The notes under the pieces were generated by a model that worked only from the letters and a program-made list of their open reading frames with translations, did no database searches and was not told the DNA's origin. A DNA stretch of 64,000 nt from Clostridium sp. (lineage in GTDB: Bacteria > Bacillota > Clostridia > Clostridiales > Clostridiaceae): assembly GCA_031292145.1 (NCBI GenBank), contig JARLHR010000026.1:1-64000 (forward strand). Direction: 5' to 3'. Positions 14,338 to 23,749 of this stretch are shown here, piece after piece. Numbering within the stretch: position 1 is the first letter of the stretch; each line of letters begins with the position of its first letter. The position numbers and the translations under genes are program-made.

Positions 14338-15684
14338 GTGAAAATTGTAATTGATATGCCTAAAAATGTTAAATATATCATTGATACATTAATTAGTAAT
14401 GGATACGAAGCTTATGCTGTTGGAGGTTGTGTTCGGGATAGCATTTTAAGTAAGGAACCTAAAGATTGGGACATTACAACTCAAGCAAAACCACAAGAAG
14501 TTATAAATTTATTTGACAAGGTTATTTTGACGGGAGTGAAGCATGGTACAGTAACTGTAATTATTAATAAGGAAGGCTACGAAGTTACAACTTATAGAAC
14601 TGATGGTGAATATGAAGATAATAGGCATCCAAAAGAAGTGAATTTTGTAAGTTCATTAAACGAAGATTTAGCAAGACGAGATTTCACTATTAATGCTATG
14701 GCGTATAATGAAAGGGATGGATTGATTGATTATTTTGATGGCATGAAGGATTTAAACAATAAAGTGATTAATACCGTAGGTAATCCTAAGAAAAGATTTG
14801 ATGAAGATGCATTAAGGATGCTTAGGGCAATTAGATTTTCAGCTCAATTAAATTTTGAAATTAATAACAATGTACTGATTGCAATAAAGGAACTCAAGGA
14901 TAATTTAAGAAATATATCTAAAGAAAGAATAAGAGAAGAATTTAATAAAATACTGATTAATAGCCCTAAAAAGCTTCAATTATTAAAGGAGGCAGGAATC
15001 TTAGAGTATATTATACCAAACATAATAAATACTTATGACTTTGATCAAAATAATCCTTATCATATTTATGATTTATATACTCATTCACTTTTAGCCACAG
15101 AAATTATTGAACCTATTCTTCATTTAAAATTAACAATGATTCTTCATGATTTGGGTAAAACAGTCACTAAAACAACAGATGAAAAAGGGATATCTCATTA
15201 CTATGCTCATGCTAATGAATCAAAAAAAATAGCTGAAAAAGTGCTTACTGAATTAAAGTATGATAATGCTACAGTTAGTAAAGTTTTAACTTTAGTTCAA
15301 TATCATGATTGTACTTTAAAAGGCAAGCTTTCAATAAAAAAGATGTTAAACAAAGTTGGAGAAGAACTTTTAAGAGATTTAATTAAAGTTCAATTGGCAG
15401 ATGGATTCGCACAAAATCCTATTTACTCTAAAGAAAGAATACTTAATTTAATGGAAGTTGAAAAGATATTAGATGTAATAATAAGTGAAAATGAATGTTA
15501 TACTATAAAGGATTTGAAAATTAATGGTGAAGATTTAATTTCTTTAGGTTTTAGGAAAGGAAAAGAAATTGGGGAAACTCTAAAATATTTATTGAATGTG
15601 ATTATGGATGATCCAAAATTAAATGAAAAAGATGAATTAATTAGATTAGCTAAGACTAGGTTAAATACAGATAAACCAAGTTAA
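14338..15684 (+). CDS. cca: CCA tRNA nucleotidyltransferase with HD domain
   Basis: A 448-residue class II CCA-adding enzyme. The nucleotidyltransferase motif YAVGGCVRDSIL with KDWDITT (catalytic acidic pair) is at residues 25-48; the RRDFTINAMAY motif and the neck motif RFDEDALRMLRAIRFS follow. A C-terminal HD region (HLKLTMILHDLGKT) is present, as in many clostridial members. The start is GTG 14338, since an overlapping ATG 14330 is stopped at once; GTGGAGA is the ribosome site. It adds or repairs the 3' CCA of tRNAs. Confidence 0.93.
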   Translation: MKIVIDMPKNVKYIIDTLISNGYEAYAVGGCVRDSILSKEPKDWDITTQAKPQEVINLFDKVILTGVKHGTVTVIINKEGYEVTTYRTDGEYEDNRHPKEVNFVSSLNEDLARRDFTINAMAYNERDGLIDYFDGMKDLNNKVINTVGNPKKRFDEDALRMLRAIRFSAQLNFEINNNVLIAIKELKDNLRNISKERIREEFNKILINSPKKLQLLKEAGILEYIIPNIINTYDFDQNNPYHIYDLYTHSLLATEIIEPILHLKLTMILHDLGKTVTKTTDEKGISHYYAHANESKKIAEKVLTELKYDNATVSKVLTLVQYHDCTLKGKLSIKKMLNKVGEELLRDLIKVQLADGFAQNPIYSKERILNLMEVEKILDVIISENECYTIKDLKINGEDLISLGFRKGKEIGETLKYLLNVIMDDPKLNEKDELIRLAKTRLNTDKPS

Positions 15685-15697
15685 ATAGTGTATTTGG

Positions 15698-15744
15698 AAA
15701 AGTTTATTATTGTGTTCTATATTTGCACAATAATAAACTTTTTG
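15698..15744 (+). terminator. Strong intrinsic terminator
   Basis: Stem of about 17 bp (AAAGTTTATTATTGTG with CACAATAATAAACTTT) followed by T residues. Confidence 0.85.
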
Positions 15745-15848
15745 TACTATTTTTGGAAAAAAGGTAGTATTGTGGATTGTAACTTTTTCACTTATTGTTT
15801 ATAATTAAAATGGAAGAAAATTTTGGGATTAATTTAAGTAGTTAGGGG

Positions 15849-16889
15849 TTGTTTTTTATCAGAGCATTAGTTTTTTCTAACATACAAGAAGCATTAGATA
15901 TTACTAATAAAAATGGCGATAAAGGTTTTGTTATATTTTCAGATGTTGAAAAAGTGTTAGAATTATCAAAAAAAGTTTCGTCCAATGTTATACTGTGTTC
16001 AACAGCAGGGGAATATAGTCCAACTGGATATCAAAATGGAATTATCTCAGGTTTTGAATACGATTTAAATCAAGCTGAAGTTGTAGAAATACTTTATCCA
16101 CCAATAAAAAGTGTATCTAAATTAAAGGATGCTTATAAGAAAGTTCATAATAATAAAAACGCTTTTGCACTATTATTATGTGATGGATTAACAGGAATGG
16201 AAGAAAGCATCATAACTACATTTTATTTTGTAGATAGTGATTTTAAAATTATTGGTGGCAGTGCTGGCGATAATCTTAAATTTCAAGAAACATTCATATT
16301 CGTAGGGTCTAAAAGAGTGCATAGTGCAGCAATATTTTTTAATTCACAAAGAAGGACAAGCATATTGAAAGAAAACATATATGTTCCAGCAGGACAACGT
16401 TTACTAGTAACTGAAGCAGATACTGTTAATAGAACTGTAAAAACATTCAATAAGATTCCAGCTAGTACAGAATATGCAAGAATATTAAATATCAAAGAAG
16501 AAGAATTACCAAATTATTTTATGAACAATCCGTTGGGAAAGATATATAAGGATGGTGTATATATCGCTTCGCCAATGAAAGTAAATACAGATAAATCTAT
16601 TACTTTTTATTGTCAGCTTATTCCCAATACTTTTGTAGAAGTTCTTAAACCTATTAATCCAGATGTGCAAATTAAAAGAACATTGGAAAAAGTACCTTTT
16701 AAACCAAGTTTTGCTTTTACAGTACATTGTATTTTAAGAAGTTTAAAATTTCAGCAAGAAAAACTTTGGGGAAGTATAGATCGAGAAATACTCTCATGTT
16801 GTTCTAATACTACTGGTTTTGTAAGTTATGGTGAGCAATACTATAAGGTACATGCTAATCAGACAATGGTAATGTTGATAGTTGAGTAA
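15849..16889 (+). CDS. FIST-domain sensory protein
   Basis: A 346-residue protein with an N-terminal FIST region ([42 protein letters not shown]) and a FIST_C region ([17 protein letters not shown], then [13 protein letters not shown] near the end). FIST domains bind small ligands, proposed to be amino acids, and are linked to signalling modules. No ATG is usable: AGGGG lies at 15844 and the first start codon is TTG 15849, very close to it; the true start is uncertain by a few codons. The chemoreceptor-like gene 16 bp downstream is its probable partner. Confidence 0.85.
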   Translation: MFFIRALVFSNIQEALDITNKNGDKGFVIFSDVEKVLELSKKVSSNVILCSTAGEYSPTGYQNGIISGFEYDLNQAEVVEILYPPIKSVSKLKDAYKKVHNNKNAFALLLCDGLTGMEESIITTFYFVDSDFKIIGGSAGDNLKFQETFIFVGSKRVHSAAIFFNSQRRTSILKENIYVPAGQRLLVTEADTVNRTVKTFNKIPASTEYARILNIKEEELPNYFMNNPLGKIYKDGVYIASPMKVNTDKSITFYCQLIPNTFVEVLKPINPDVQIKRTLEKVPFKPSFAFTVHCILRSLKFQQEKLWGSIDREILSCCSNTTGFVSYGEQYYKVHANQTMVMLIVE

Positions 16890-16905
16890 TAGAGGAGAGG
16901 GTAGT

Positions 16906-17883
16906 ATGTTTAAATTTTTTAATAAAGAGAACAAAGAAGGAATAAGAGATATATCTAACCAAGATAAAATAGAGAAATTAGAAGAAAAAGAACTTATCTA
17001 TGTAAATGAAATATTTGAGTTAGCATCTCAAGTGCAAAAGAATGTAGACATTCTAGTTAAAGAAGAAGGAAATATAACTTATGGTTTAGATGAAATTCTA
17101 AAAGGATCTGAAGTTACAACAGAACAAACTAATCGTGTTAATGAACATTTAAAAGTTTTATCTAAAAATAGTGATAATACAAAACAACTTGTTGATGGTG
17201 TGTTTACTAGTCTTGATAAGTCCAATAAAGAAATAGAAAATGCTAAAAGTGAATTTAACGAATTAATAAATCAAGTGAGTTCTGTATCTACAGTATTTGA
17301 GGAGTTTGTAAACTTAATTTCAGATATTCAAGTACATTATAATAGTATTCAAGGATTTGCTGCAATAATAAATGGTATTGCTGGACAAACCAATTTATTA
17401 TCCCTAAACGCAGCCATTGAAGCAGCAAGAGTTGGAGAAGCGGGAAAAGGATTTACAGTTGTTGCTAATGAAATAAAGAAGCTTTCAGTTGACACTCAAA
17501 ATAATGCCAAGGATATTATGGATTCATTAAAAAATTTAACAACATCTATGGAAAAGCTAATTAGCAAATCAAATGACGGTTCCAATGTTATAAGTAAAAC
17601 TACTGGAATTATCGAAGGTTCAACTTCAATATTAGATAAAATAATTGAAGCAGAATCAGAAGTGCATAAGAATTTGCAAGGGGTACAAGATTCCCAAATT
17701 AATAATTTGCAAGGAATTAACGAAATTTCAACCAATTTAGTTAAATTAGCTGAAAAATCAAAATCTGAGAATGAAGAATTGGAAGACATAATCTTAAGCA
17801 TACAAAAAAAAGCAGATTGTTATATGAATATACTTAACTACTTAAATCAAATAAAAATTCTTAAAAACGAATCAAACATTTAA
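16906..17883 (+). CDS. Soluble methyl-accepting chemotaxis-type signalling protein
   Basis: A 325-residue protein starting at ATG 16906 behind GGAGAGGG. It has no membrane segment. The central hairpin signature [26 protein letters not shown], the MCP contact tip for CheA/CheW, is at about residues 163-190, flanked by long coiled-coil arms. The N-terminal part is a helical region without a sensor domain, so input probably comes from the adjacent FIST protein. Confidence 0.88.
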   Translation: MFKFFNKENKEGIRDISNQDKIEKLEEKELIYVNEIFELASQVQKNVDILVKEEGNITYGLDEILKGSEVTTEQTNRVNEHLKVLSKNSDNTKQLVDGVFTSLDKSNKEIENAKSEFNELINQVSSVSTVFEEFVNLISDIQVHYNSIQGFAAIINGIAGQTNLLSLNAAIEAARVGEAGKGFTVVANEIKKLSVDTQNNAKDIMDSLKNLTTSMEKLISKSNDGSNVISKTTGIIEGSTSILDKIIEAESEVHKNLQGVQDSQINNLQGINEISTNLVKLAEKSKSENEELEDIILSIQKKADCYMNILNYLNQIKILKNESNI

Positions 17884-17943
17884 TAAAGTATAAAAATACA
17901 TTTACATTAGCGCAATATTATTATATAATTTTATAGAAAATAT

Positions 17944-18028
17944 TCCTAGGGGTGCATTAAAACGCTGAGAGAGCTATTAGCTTAACCCTTTGAACCTGAT
18001 GTGGTTAGTACCAACGCAGGGAAGTGAG
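17944..18028 (+). promoter_or_regulatory. TPP riboswitch (THI element)
   Basis: The conserved blocks are in order: GGGGTGC, GCTGAGAGAG, ACCCTTTGAACCTGAT, GTTAGTACCAACGCAGGGAA. This is the thiamin pyrophosphate aptamer. A terminator at 18088-18121 is the expected expression platform; TPP binding should stop transcription of the three transporter genes. Confidence 0.95.
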
Positions 18029-18087
18029 TTTGTCTATTATGCGGATTTTACATTGAAAAGTGGTAAATTTATACAAGAAATAGTTCA

Positions 18088-18121
18088 AGCTTTCTATCTT
18101 TGTGATGGAAAGCTTTTTTTT
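18088..18121 (+). terminator. Riboswitch-controlled terminator
   Basis: AAGCTTTC/GGAAAGCTT stem followed by seven or more T residues, 60 bp after the TPP aptamer and 95 bp before the first gene. Confidence 0.85.
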
Positions 18122-18216
18122 GGTTCAGGAAATTATAGATTTTCAGAGATTAAAAAACATGATGAAATCAAGTTTTTAGTGAAAATGAATAATTAATATG
18201 TAAGGAGATGATAAAA

Positions 18217-18969
18217 ATGCTTGAATTTAAGGATGTAACTTTTAAATATCCAGAAGATAACTTCATGATGTTAAAGGATTTATCATTTTCTGTAGAAAAA
18301 GGTGAATTTATATCAGTTATAGGAGCTAGCGGCTGTGGGAAGAGTACTATTTTTAGATTAATAAATGGATTAGAAAAAACGCAAAGTGGAGAAATTTTTA
18401 TAAATGAAAAGCCTATAAAGAATATGAAAAATTATAGTGCGTATATGCCTCAAAAGGATTTGCTTTTTCCTTGGAGGACAATAGGTGATAATCTGTCTCT
18501 CCCAATGGAGCTTCAGAAAATAGGCAAAAACGAAAGAGAAAAAAGAATAATAGAGATTCTTAAGGAAGTTGGACTTTCTGATTATAAGGATAAGTTCCCA
18601 AAGGATTTATCAGGTGGGATGAAGCAGAGAGTATCTTTCGCACGAACTATCTTGACTGGTTCTGAACTGTTACTTCTAGATGAACCCTTTAGTGCATTAG
18701 ATTCTCTTACAAAAATCTCAATGCAGGAGTGGCTATTAGAAGAATGGAAACATTTTAAGAAGACAATACTATTCATAACTCATGATGTTGAAGAGGCCAT
18801 TTTTCTTTCAAAATCAATATTTGTGATTCAAGACAGGCCGATAACTCATTTGGAAAAAATAGAAGTTCCTCTTGGATATCCAAGAAACAGAAGTTCAATG
18901 CAAAAGCCGGAAATTATAGAACTAAAAGAAAGTCTTATAGAGAGACTTAGACAGAAGGTAGAGCTATGA
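18217..18969 (+). CDS. thiZ: ABC transporter ATPase for a thiamin precursor (ThiZ-type)
   Basis: A 250-residue ATPase starting at ATG 18217; the ATG at 18208 abuts the AAGGAG site and is too close. Walker A GASGCGKST, Q-loop MPQKDLLFPW, signature LSGGMKQRVSFAR, Walker B LLLLDEPFSALD and the switch His (FITHDVEEA) are complete. The sequence type is SsuB/TauB-like. With the TPP riboswitch and the NMT1/THI5-like binding protein it fits ThiXYZ import of a hydroxymethylpyrimidine-type precursor. Confidence 0.9.
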   Translation: MLEFKDVTFKYPEDNFMMLKDLSFSVEKGEFISVIGASGCGKSTIFRLINGLEKTQSGEIFINEKPIKNMKNYSAYMPQKDLLFPWRTIGDNLSLPMELQKIGKNEREKRIIEILKEVGLSDYKDKFPKDLSGGMKQRVSFARTILTGSELLLLDEPFSALDSLTKISMQEWLLEEWKHFKKTILFITHDVEEAIFLSKSIFVIQDRPITHLEKIEVPLGYPRNRSSMQKPEIIELKESLIERLRQKVEL

Positions 18970-19709
18970 AAAAGAATTTACCATCAATAGTATTAATGAT
19001 AGTGCTTTTAGGAATTTGGCAGGGAATTGCAATGATGATAAATGCCCATTATATATTACCATCACCAACGCAGATTTTGGTGAAATTATGGACTCTTAGG
19101 GAACCTTTATTTATGGTACATTTGCCAGCAACCATGGGGGTGACAGCTCTTGGACTTGCTATTTCTATTATTGTTGGACTAGCACTTGCAATAGTAATGG
19201 ATATGAATGATAAAATAGAAAATGCATTATATCCAATTATAATAGCTTCTCAGACTATACCAACAACAGCTATTGCGCCTCTTTTTGTACTATGGTTTGG
19301 ATATAGTATATGGGGAAAGGTATTAGTGACAATTTTAATAACATTTTTCCCAATAACAATAGCAGTTTATGATGGATTTAAATCAACAAAAAGAGAAATG
19401 GAAGAGCTTTTAATAACTTATGGAGCAAGTAAAATGGATATTTTTATAAAGCTCAAAATTCCAACAGCACTTCCAGCATTCTTTTCAGCAATAAAAATGG
19501 CAGTGCCACTGAGTATAATTGGTGCGGCAATAGCTGAATGGCTTGGAGCGCAAAGTGGATTAGGGTATTTTAGCAAACGAATGATGAGTCAGCTAGATGG
19601 TGCCGGGGTATTTGCACCTATTGTGCTGCTTTCAGTTGTAGCAATGATTATTGTTGCAATTATAAATATACTTGAGAAAAAAGCAACTAAATGGAGGAAG
19701 GAGATTTAA
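18966..19709 (+). CDS. thiX: ABC transporter permease for a thiamin precursor (ThiX-type)
   Basis: A 247-residue permease with about six hydrophobic segments and a BPD-type EAA loop (EELLITYGASKMDIFIKLKIPTALP shortened here to its core). The start overlaps the ATPase stop by 4 nt. It belongs to the SsuC/TauC group used for sulfonates and pyrimidines; riboswitch context decides in favour of a thiamin precursor. Confidence 0.88.
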   Translation: MKKNLPSIVLMIVLLGIWQGIAMMINAHYILPSPTQILVKLWTLREPLFMVHLPATMGVTALGLAISIIVGLALAIVMDMNDKIENALYPIIIASQTIPTTAIAPLFVLWFGYSIWGKVLVTILITFFPITIAVYDGFKSTKREMEELLITYGASKMDIFIKLKIPTALPAFFSAIKMAVPLSIIGAAIAEWLGAQSGLGYFSKRMMSQLDGAGVFAPIVLLSVVAMIIVAIINILEKKATKWRKEI

Positions 19710-19712
19710 TTA

Positions 19713-20723
19713 ATGAAAAAAAGAATTTTAGCTTTAGCAATGTCATGTGTAACAGCTTTTACTATTGCAGGCTGTAGTAAAACAACAAACACACAGGAGG
19801 CAAATAAAAATAAACCACTTGAGGAGGTTAATGTTGTTTTGGACTGGTATCCAAATGCAGTACATGGTTTTATTTATGAGGCTATTGAAAAGGGATATTA
19901 TGAACAAGAAGGTTTGAAGGTTAACATTCAGTTCCCTTCTAATACAAATGATGCAATTTCACTTACTGCAGCTGGAAAAGCTGATTTGGGAATTTATTAT
20001 TTACAAGATGTTGCTATGGCAAGGGGAAATGAAAATATCCCGGTTAAGGCAGTTGGTACTATTGTTCAATCACCATTAAATATTGTACTTTCATTAAAAG
20101 ATAAAAACATAAAAAGTCCAAAAGACCTTGTTGGTAAAAAAGTAGGATATGCAGGAACAGAATTATCTGAAGCTATCATTGGGACAATGCTTGAAAATGT
20201 AGGTGCAAAGAAGGATTCTGTAACAACAGTTGATGTAGGCTTTGATATTATGAATTCAATGACAACAGGAAATGTAGATGCAACGATAGGCGGCTTTATA
20301 AATCATGAACTTCCAGATATGGAGGAACAAGGTTTTGATATGAATTACTTCTCGCCAACAGAATATGGAGTACCTAATTACTATGAACTTGTTTTTGTTG
20401 CAGGTGAAGATAACCTTAATAAGAATTCTGATAAAATTAAAAGATTTTTAGAAGCATCTAAAAAAGGTTTTGAAGATATGAAAGCTAATCCAGACGAAGC
20501 TCTTAAAATACTAATGAAAAATCAAAATACAGAAAATTTCCCTCTTAATGAAAATGTTGAAAAGAAGAGCTTTAAAACTTTAATTCCAGTTATGGAAACA
20601 AAAGATGCTGAATTTTTATCTCAAGATACGAAGGTATGGCAAGACAATATAGACTGGCTTGCAAAGAAGGGACTTCTTAAGAAATCATTTAATGCTTCTG
20701 AGGTTGTTGAAAATTTAAATTAG
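19713..20723 (+). CDS. thiY: NMT1/THI5-like substrate-binding lipoprotein (ThiY-type)
   Basis: A 336-residue lipoprotein with lipobox FTIAGCS (Cys 21). The binding domain shows VVLDWYPNAVHGFIYEA, GLKVNIQFPS, and AGKADLGIYYLQDV, the pattern of NMT1/THI5 pyrimidine-binding proteins. It follows the permease by 3 bp and ends the riboswitch operon. The ligand is inferred to be HMP or formylaminopyrimidine. Confidence 0.9.
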   Translation: MKKRILALAMSCVTAFTIAGCSKTTNTQEANKNKPLEEVNVVLDWYPNAVHGFIYEAIEKGYYEQEGLKVNIQFPSNTNDAISLTAAGKADLGIYYLQDVAMARGNENIPVKAVGTIVQSPLNIVLSLKDKNIKSPKDLVGKKVGYAGTELSEAIIGTMLENVGAKKDSVTTVDVGFDIMNSMTTGNVDATIGGFINHELPDMEEQGFDMNYFSPTEYGVPNYYELVFVAGEDNLNKNSDKIKRFLEASKKGFEDMKANPDEALKILMKNQNTENFPLNENVEKKSFKTLIPVMETKDAEFLSQDTKVWQDNIDWLAKKGLLKKSFNASEVVENLN

Positions 20724-20893
20724 TAGATATTATGGGACACTTGTTTGTTATAGGAAAAAGACAATGATTTAGATGAGAGAAAATCTAAAAGTTTAAAATT
20801 GTTATCATAAAAGAAATGCTTGATGGATAAATTGTAATGAGAAGGATAATAATATTTTTGTAATTTATAAAATTAAGTATAGGAGTAGATAAA

Positions 20894-21115
20894 ATGAATA
20901 AGTTTGATAGAGCTGTTAATAAAAAAACTAGTGAGTTAATTACAAAAAATTTAATGGGCAAGGAAGTTGATGAAGAAGATTTTAAGAAATTTAAGATTAT
21001 TGCAAGAGCAATGATTAGAGAAGAACTCAGAAAGGCAAAACCAAGGCAAAAAACTAATTCTTTGTACTGTAAAACTTGGAAAGCTGCTGGTAAATATGGT
21101 GATTTTCAAAAATAG
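20894..21115 (+). CDS. Hypothetical small basic protein
   Basis: A 73-residue charged, helical protein (FDRAVNKKTSELITKNLMGK, KKFKIIARAMIREELRKAK). A TAGGAG site precedes ATG 20894. No family recognised. The 170 bp before it show nothing besides a possible promoter. Confidence 0.55.
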   Translation: MNKFDRAVNKKTSELITKNLMGKEVDEEDFKKFKIIARAMIREELRKAKPRQKTNSLYCKTWKAAGKYGDFQK

Positions 21116-21137
21116 AAAATGGAATAAATTTAATAAT

Positions 21138-21300
21138 AAGGCACATGAAAGAAAATAATAGATCAAAGATGCAACGCATATTTCGTGTCAGACAAGAAAG
21201 TAAATTCTGCTCATAGTGGGCCTATTAGTAGAATTTGCTGACGAAGTATGACGCGAAATAGGCAAGCATACTGATCTGTTATTTTCTTGATTGTGCCTAA
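21138..21300. repeat. MITE-like element family A, long copy 2
   Basis: Begins AAGGCACATGAAAGAAAATA and ends with the near inverse TATTTTCTTGATTGTGCCT; about 162 bp. Internal segments include CTCATAGTGGGCCTATTAG, shared with the copy at 31562, and GGCAAGCATACTG, shared with the short copy at 35897. Confidence 0.8.
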
Positions 21301-21311
21301 ATCAGAATATA

Positions 21312-21341
21312 GAACTAGGGGGTGTTTCCTAGTTCTTTTTT
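21312..21341 (+). terminator. Intrinsic terminator
   Basis: GAACTAGG/CCTAGTTC stem, eight-base loop, then TTTTTT. Confidence 0.8.
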
Positions 21342-21427
21342 AGTATATCTAGAAATTAATATATCGTATATACAAACTATAATTGGGGACTATATTAATA
21401 TAAGACAATATTCTTGGAGGATTGCTA

Positions 21428-22027
21428 ATGATTAAATTAAAAAGAACAATAATATATATAATTATCTTAACTTTATCAATTATGTTATTCGGATGCGGGG
21501 ATGTGTATTTAAATAGTTTAACTGCGATAGATGATAATGAATCTGGCTCGGTTAAATTACAAATAATATATGATGATATTATAGGCTCAAAGTTAAAGAA
21601 GGATATATTTGATCATAAATGGGTCAACGAAAACGGATATATTTTCAATAAATATTCACAGGGAAACATGAACGTAGAGGAAATAACATATTCGTTTAAA
21701 AATATAAAAGAACTAGAAGAAAAAATAAATTCAAGCGGACTAGCAACTATGACATATTCAAAAAAAGCACAAATGAGAGAAAAAATAAATTCCATTCAAT
21801 TAAATTTTAATAAGTCAAATATAGATAATTTAATTAAAAATAGCACTGGGAATGATGAAAAAATATACAATTATATCAATAATATAAAAATACATAATGA
21901 AGTTAAGGTGCCAGGAAAAATAGTAAAATCTAATACTTCTGTAGAGGTAAATGAAAATACAAGAAAATGGACATATAAATTAAGTCAAATAGATAATAAC
22001 ACGTCAATGTCATTTTCTTATAGATGA
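21428..22027 (+). CDS. Putative lipoprotein, DUF3153-like
   Basis: A 199-residue protein starting at ATG 21428 (GGAGG 8 nt upstream; TTG 21422 is too close). Signal segment with lipobox SIMLFGCGD. The mature part (SGSVKLQIIYDD, EEITYSFKNIKELEEKI, SSGLATMTYS) resembles the DUF3153-type lipoproteins of Firmicutes. Function unknown. It is flanked by element A copies: a full one upstream and a half copy at 22038 just downstream. Confidence 0.65.
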   Translation: MIKLKRTIIYIIILTLSIMLFGCGDVYLNSLTAIDDNESGSVKLQIIYDDIIGSKLKKDIFDHKWVNENGYIFNKYSQGNMNVEEITYSFKNIKELEEKINSSGLATMTYSKKAQMREKINSIQLNFNKSNIDNLIKNSTGNDEKIYNYINNIKIHNEVKVPGKIVKSNTSVEVNENTRKWTYKLSQIDNNTSMSFSYR

Positions 22028-22037
22028 TAAAATTAAA

Positions 22038-22053
22038 TTTTTGAATGTGCCTT
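22038..22053. repeat. Half copy of element family A
   Basis: TTTTTGAATGTGCCTTAT matches the right terminus of element A, with no partner terminus nearby. A similar half end lies at 54574. Confidence 0.5.
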
Positions 22054-22094
22054 ATAAAAAGCGGTAGTCAAAATGCTGGATTGGAGTGATGTTA

Positions 22095-22337
22095 ATGGAA
22101 GAAAAGAAAAAAACGTTACGAGGTAAGCTGGTTATGGAACATATGGAATTTCCTCATTATGAATTGGAATCCGATGACGGACATAATTATGTTTTATTCG
22201 GGAAGTTAGATGATATTGACAAATTAAGTAATAATCAAGTAGAAGTTACAGGCAGATCAACTGGAGGTACTTCAATTCATGTGAGGGGAATTTCTTTTGA
22301 AGTAGAATCTATCAAGGAAGTGAATTCAGTATTCTAG
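22095..22337 (+). CDS. Hypothetical small beta-rich protein
   Basis: An 80-residue protein starting at ATG 22095, 8 nt after TTGGAG. The sequence alternates short strands (KLVMEHMEFPHYELESDDG, VLFGKLDDIDKL, NQVEVTGRSTGG) in a pattern like a small OB or SH3 barrel. No family recognised. The following 335 bp contain only a palindrome at 22394 and the leader of the MoxR operon. Confidence 0.55.
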   Translation: MEEKKKTLRGKLVMEHMEFPHYELESDDGHNYVLFGKLDDIDKLSNNQVEVTGRSTGGTSIHVRGISFEVESIKEVNSVF

Positions 22338-22393
22338 AATTAAATAGAAAATGCGTTTAGCAACTTAAGATATATGAAATACTAATCTTTTAA

Positions 22394-22422
22394 TACTCAT
22401 ATTATGTAATATAATATGAGTA
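22394..22422. repeat. Perfect 12-bp palindrome arms
   Basis: TACTCATATTAT and its exact inverse at 22411-22422 around a 5-bp loop. No T-run follows on either strand, so it is not a standard terminator; it may be a regulator site or an RNA hairpin. Confidence 0.55.
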
Positions 22423-22672
22423 CATTAATTAATATCATAATTAAAAATCGTTTGTTCACACTAGAGAATTTATCCGATTATATAAATAATTTGATTTTAT
22501 AAAATAAATAAATTGTGCAAATATACAAACTTAATAAAACCGCAATGAAAATACTAACATTATGCAATTAATAGGACTATAATACCAATGTTAACATAAT
22601 TTTGATTTTTGAATCGTTTAATCATAAAATTTTAGCTAATTATTTTTATTTGTCGGGAGAGGAGCAGCCACA

Positions 22673-23620
22673 ATGAATATAAAAACACTATCAGAAAACA
22701 TAAAAACAAACATTCAAAAAGTAATAATAGGAAAAGATAATGTAATTGATATTGTTATTACTGCCTTAATATCTGGAGGTCATGTACTTTTAGAAGATGT
22801 GCCAGGAACGGGAAAGACCGTACTTGCGAGAAGTTTAGCAAAATCAGTTGACTCAGAATTTAAAAGGGTTCAATTTACTCCGGATTTAATGCCATCAGAT
22901 TTAACAGGCATAAATTATTATAATCAAAAACTAGGTGAATTCACTTTAAGAAAAGGACCAGTTTTTACAAATATATTATTAGCAGATGAAATTAATAGAG
23001 CAACTCCAAGAACTCAATCAAGCCTTCTTGAATGTATGGAGGAAAAACAAGTATCTATAGATGGGACAACTTATATTTTAGACAAGCCATTCTTTGTAAT
23101 AGCATCTCAAAATCCAGTAGAATCTCAAGGAACATTTCCGTTGCCTGAAGCTCAACTAGATAGATTTTTAATTAAAATAAATATGGGACAGCCATCCTTA
23201 GAAGAAGGAAAACAAATATTTAAAAGGTTTATTGAAGATAATCCTTTAGAAGAATTACAAAGTATATGTACTAAAGAAGATATAATAGAAGCAAGGGAAA
23301 TTTCAAAGAAGATATTTGTTAGCGATGATGTTCAAGAATATATATTAAAAATAGTTGAAGAAACTTTAAACAATGAAAATATTGTCTTGGGAATTAGTCC
23401 GAGAGGTTCTCTTGCAATGCTTAAAGCATGTCAAGTTTATGCGGCAATTAATGGAAGAACTTTTGTAAATCCAGATGATGTAAAGGCTTTAGCGCCTTGT
23501 GTTTTTGCTCATAGGCTTATCATTAAAAACAGTTTAAGAGTAAAGGGGATTTCTAGTGAAGATGTAATTAAGGGGGTACTTAATAAAGTGCAAGTACCTA
23601 CAGAGGTGTGGAATAAGTAA
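22673..23620 (+). CDS. MoxR-family AAA+ ATPase
   Basis: A 315-residue AAA+ protein: Walker A EDVPGTGKTVLA at about residues 41-52, Walker B ILLADEINRATP near 103-114, then sensor-type ASQNPVESQGTFPLPEAQLDRF and the C-terminal lid. MoxR ATPases act as chaperones for neighbouring vWA/DUF58 proteins. The DUF58 gene follows at 120 bp. AGAGGAG precedes the start. Confidence 0.92.
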   Translation: MNIKTLSENIKTNIQKVIIGKDNVIDIVITALISGGHVLLEDVPGTGKTVLARSLAKSVDSEFKRVQFTPDLMPSDLTGINYYNQKLGEFTLRKGPVFTNILLADEINRATPRTQSSLLECMEEKQVSIDGTTYILDKPFFVIASQNPVESQGTFPLPEAQLDRFLIKINMGQPSLEEGKQIFKRFIEDNPLEELQSICTKEDIIEAREISKKIFVSDDVQEYILKIVEETLNNENIVLGISPRGSLAMLKACQVYAAINGRTFVNPDDVKALAPCVFAHRLIIKNSLRVKGISSEDVIKGVLNKVQVPTEVWNK

Positions 23621-23749
23621 TTCTTAATGCATAATTAAGTGTTAAGTTTAAATGTAATACTTGTAAACTAGGAACTGTTAATTATAGTTTGATAAATGAC
23701 TATTGTAAGCTGTGAATTGAAAAATAAAGATTGAATTTAGGTGAGAAGT

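Noticed and set aside
17990-18196. 68-codon plus-strand open frame
   Set aside because: It overlaps the TPP aptamer and its terminator and has no ribosome site.
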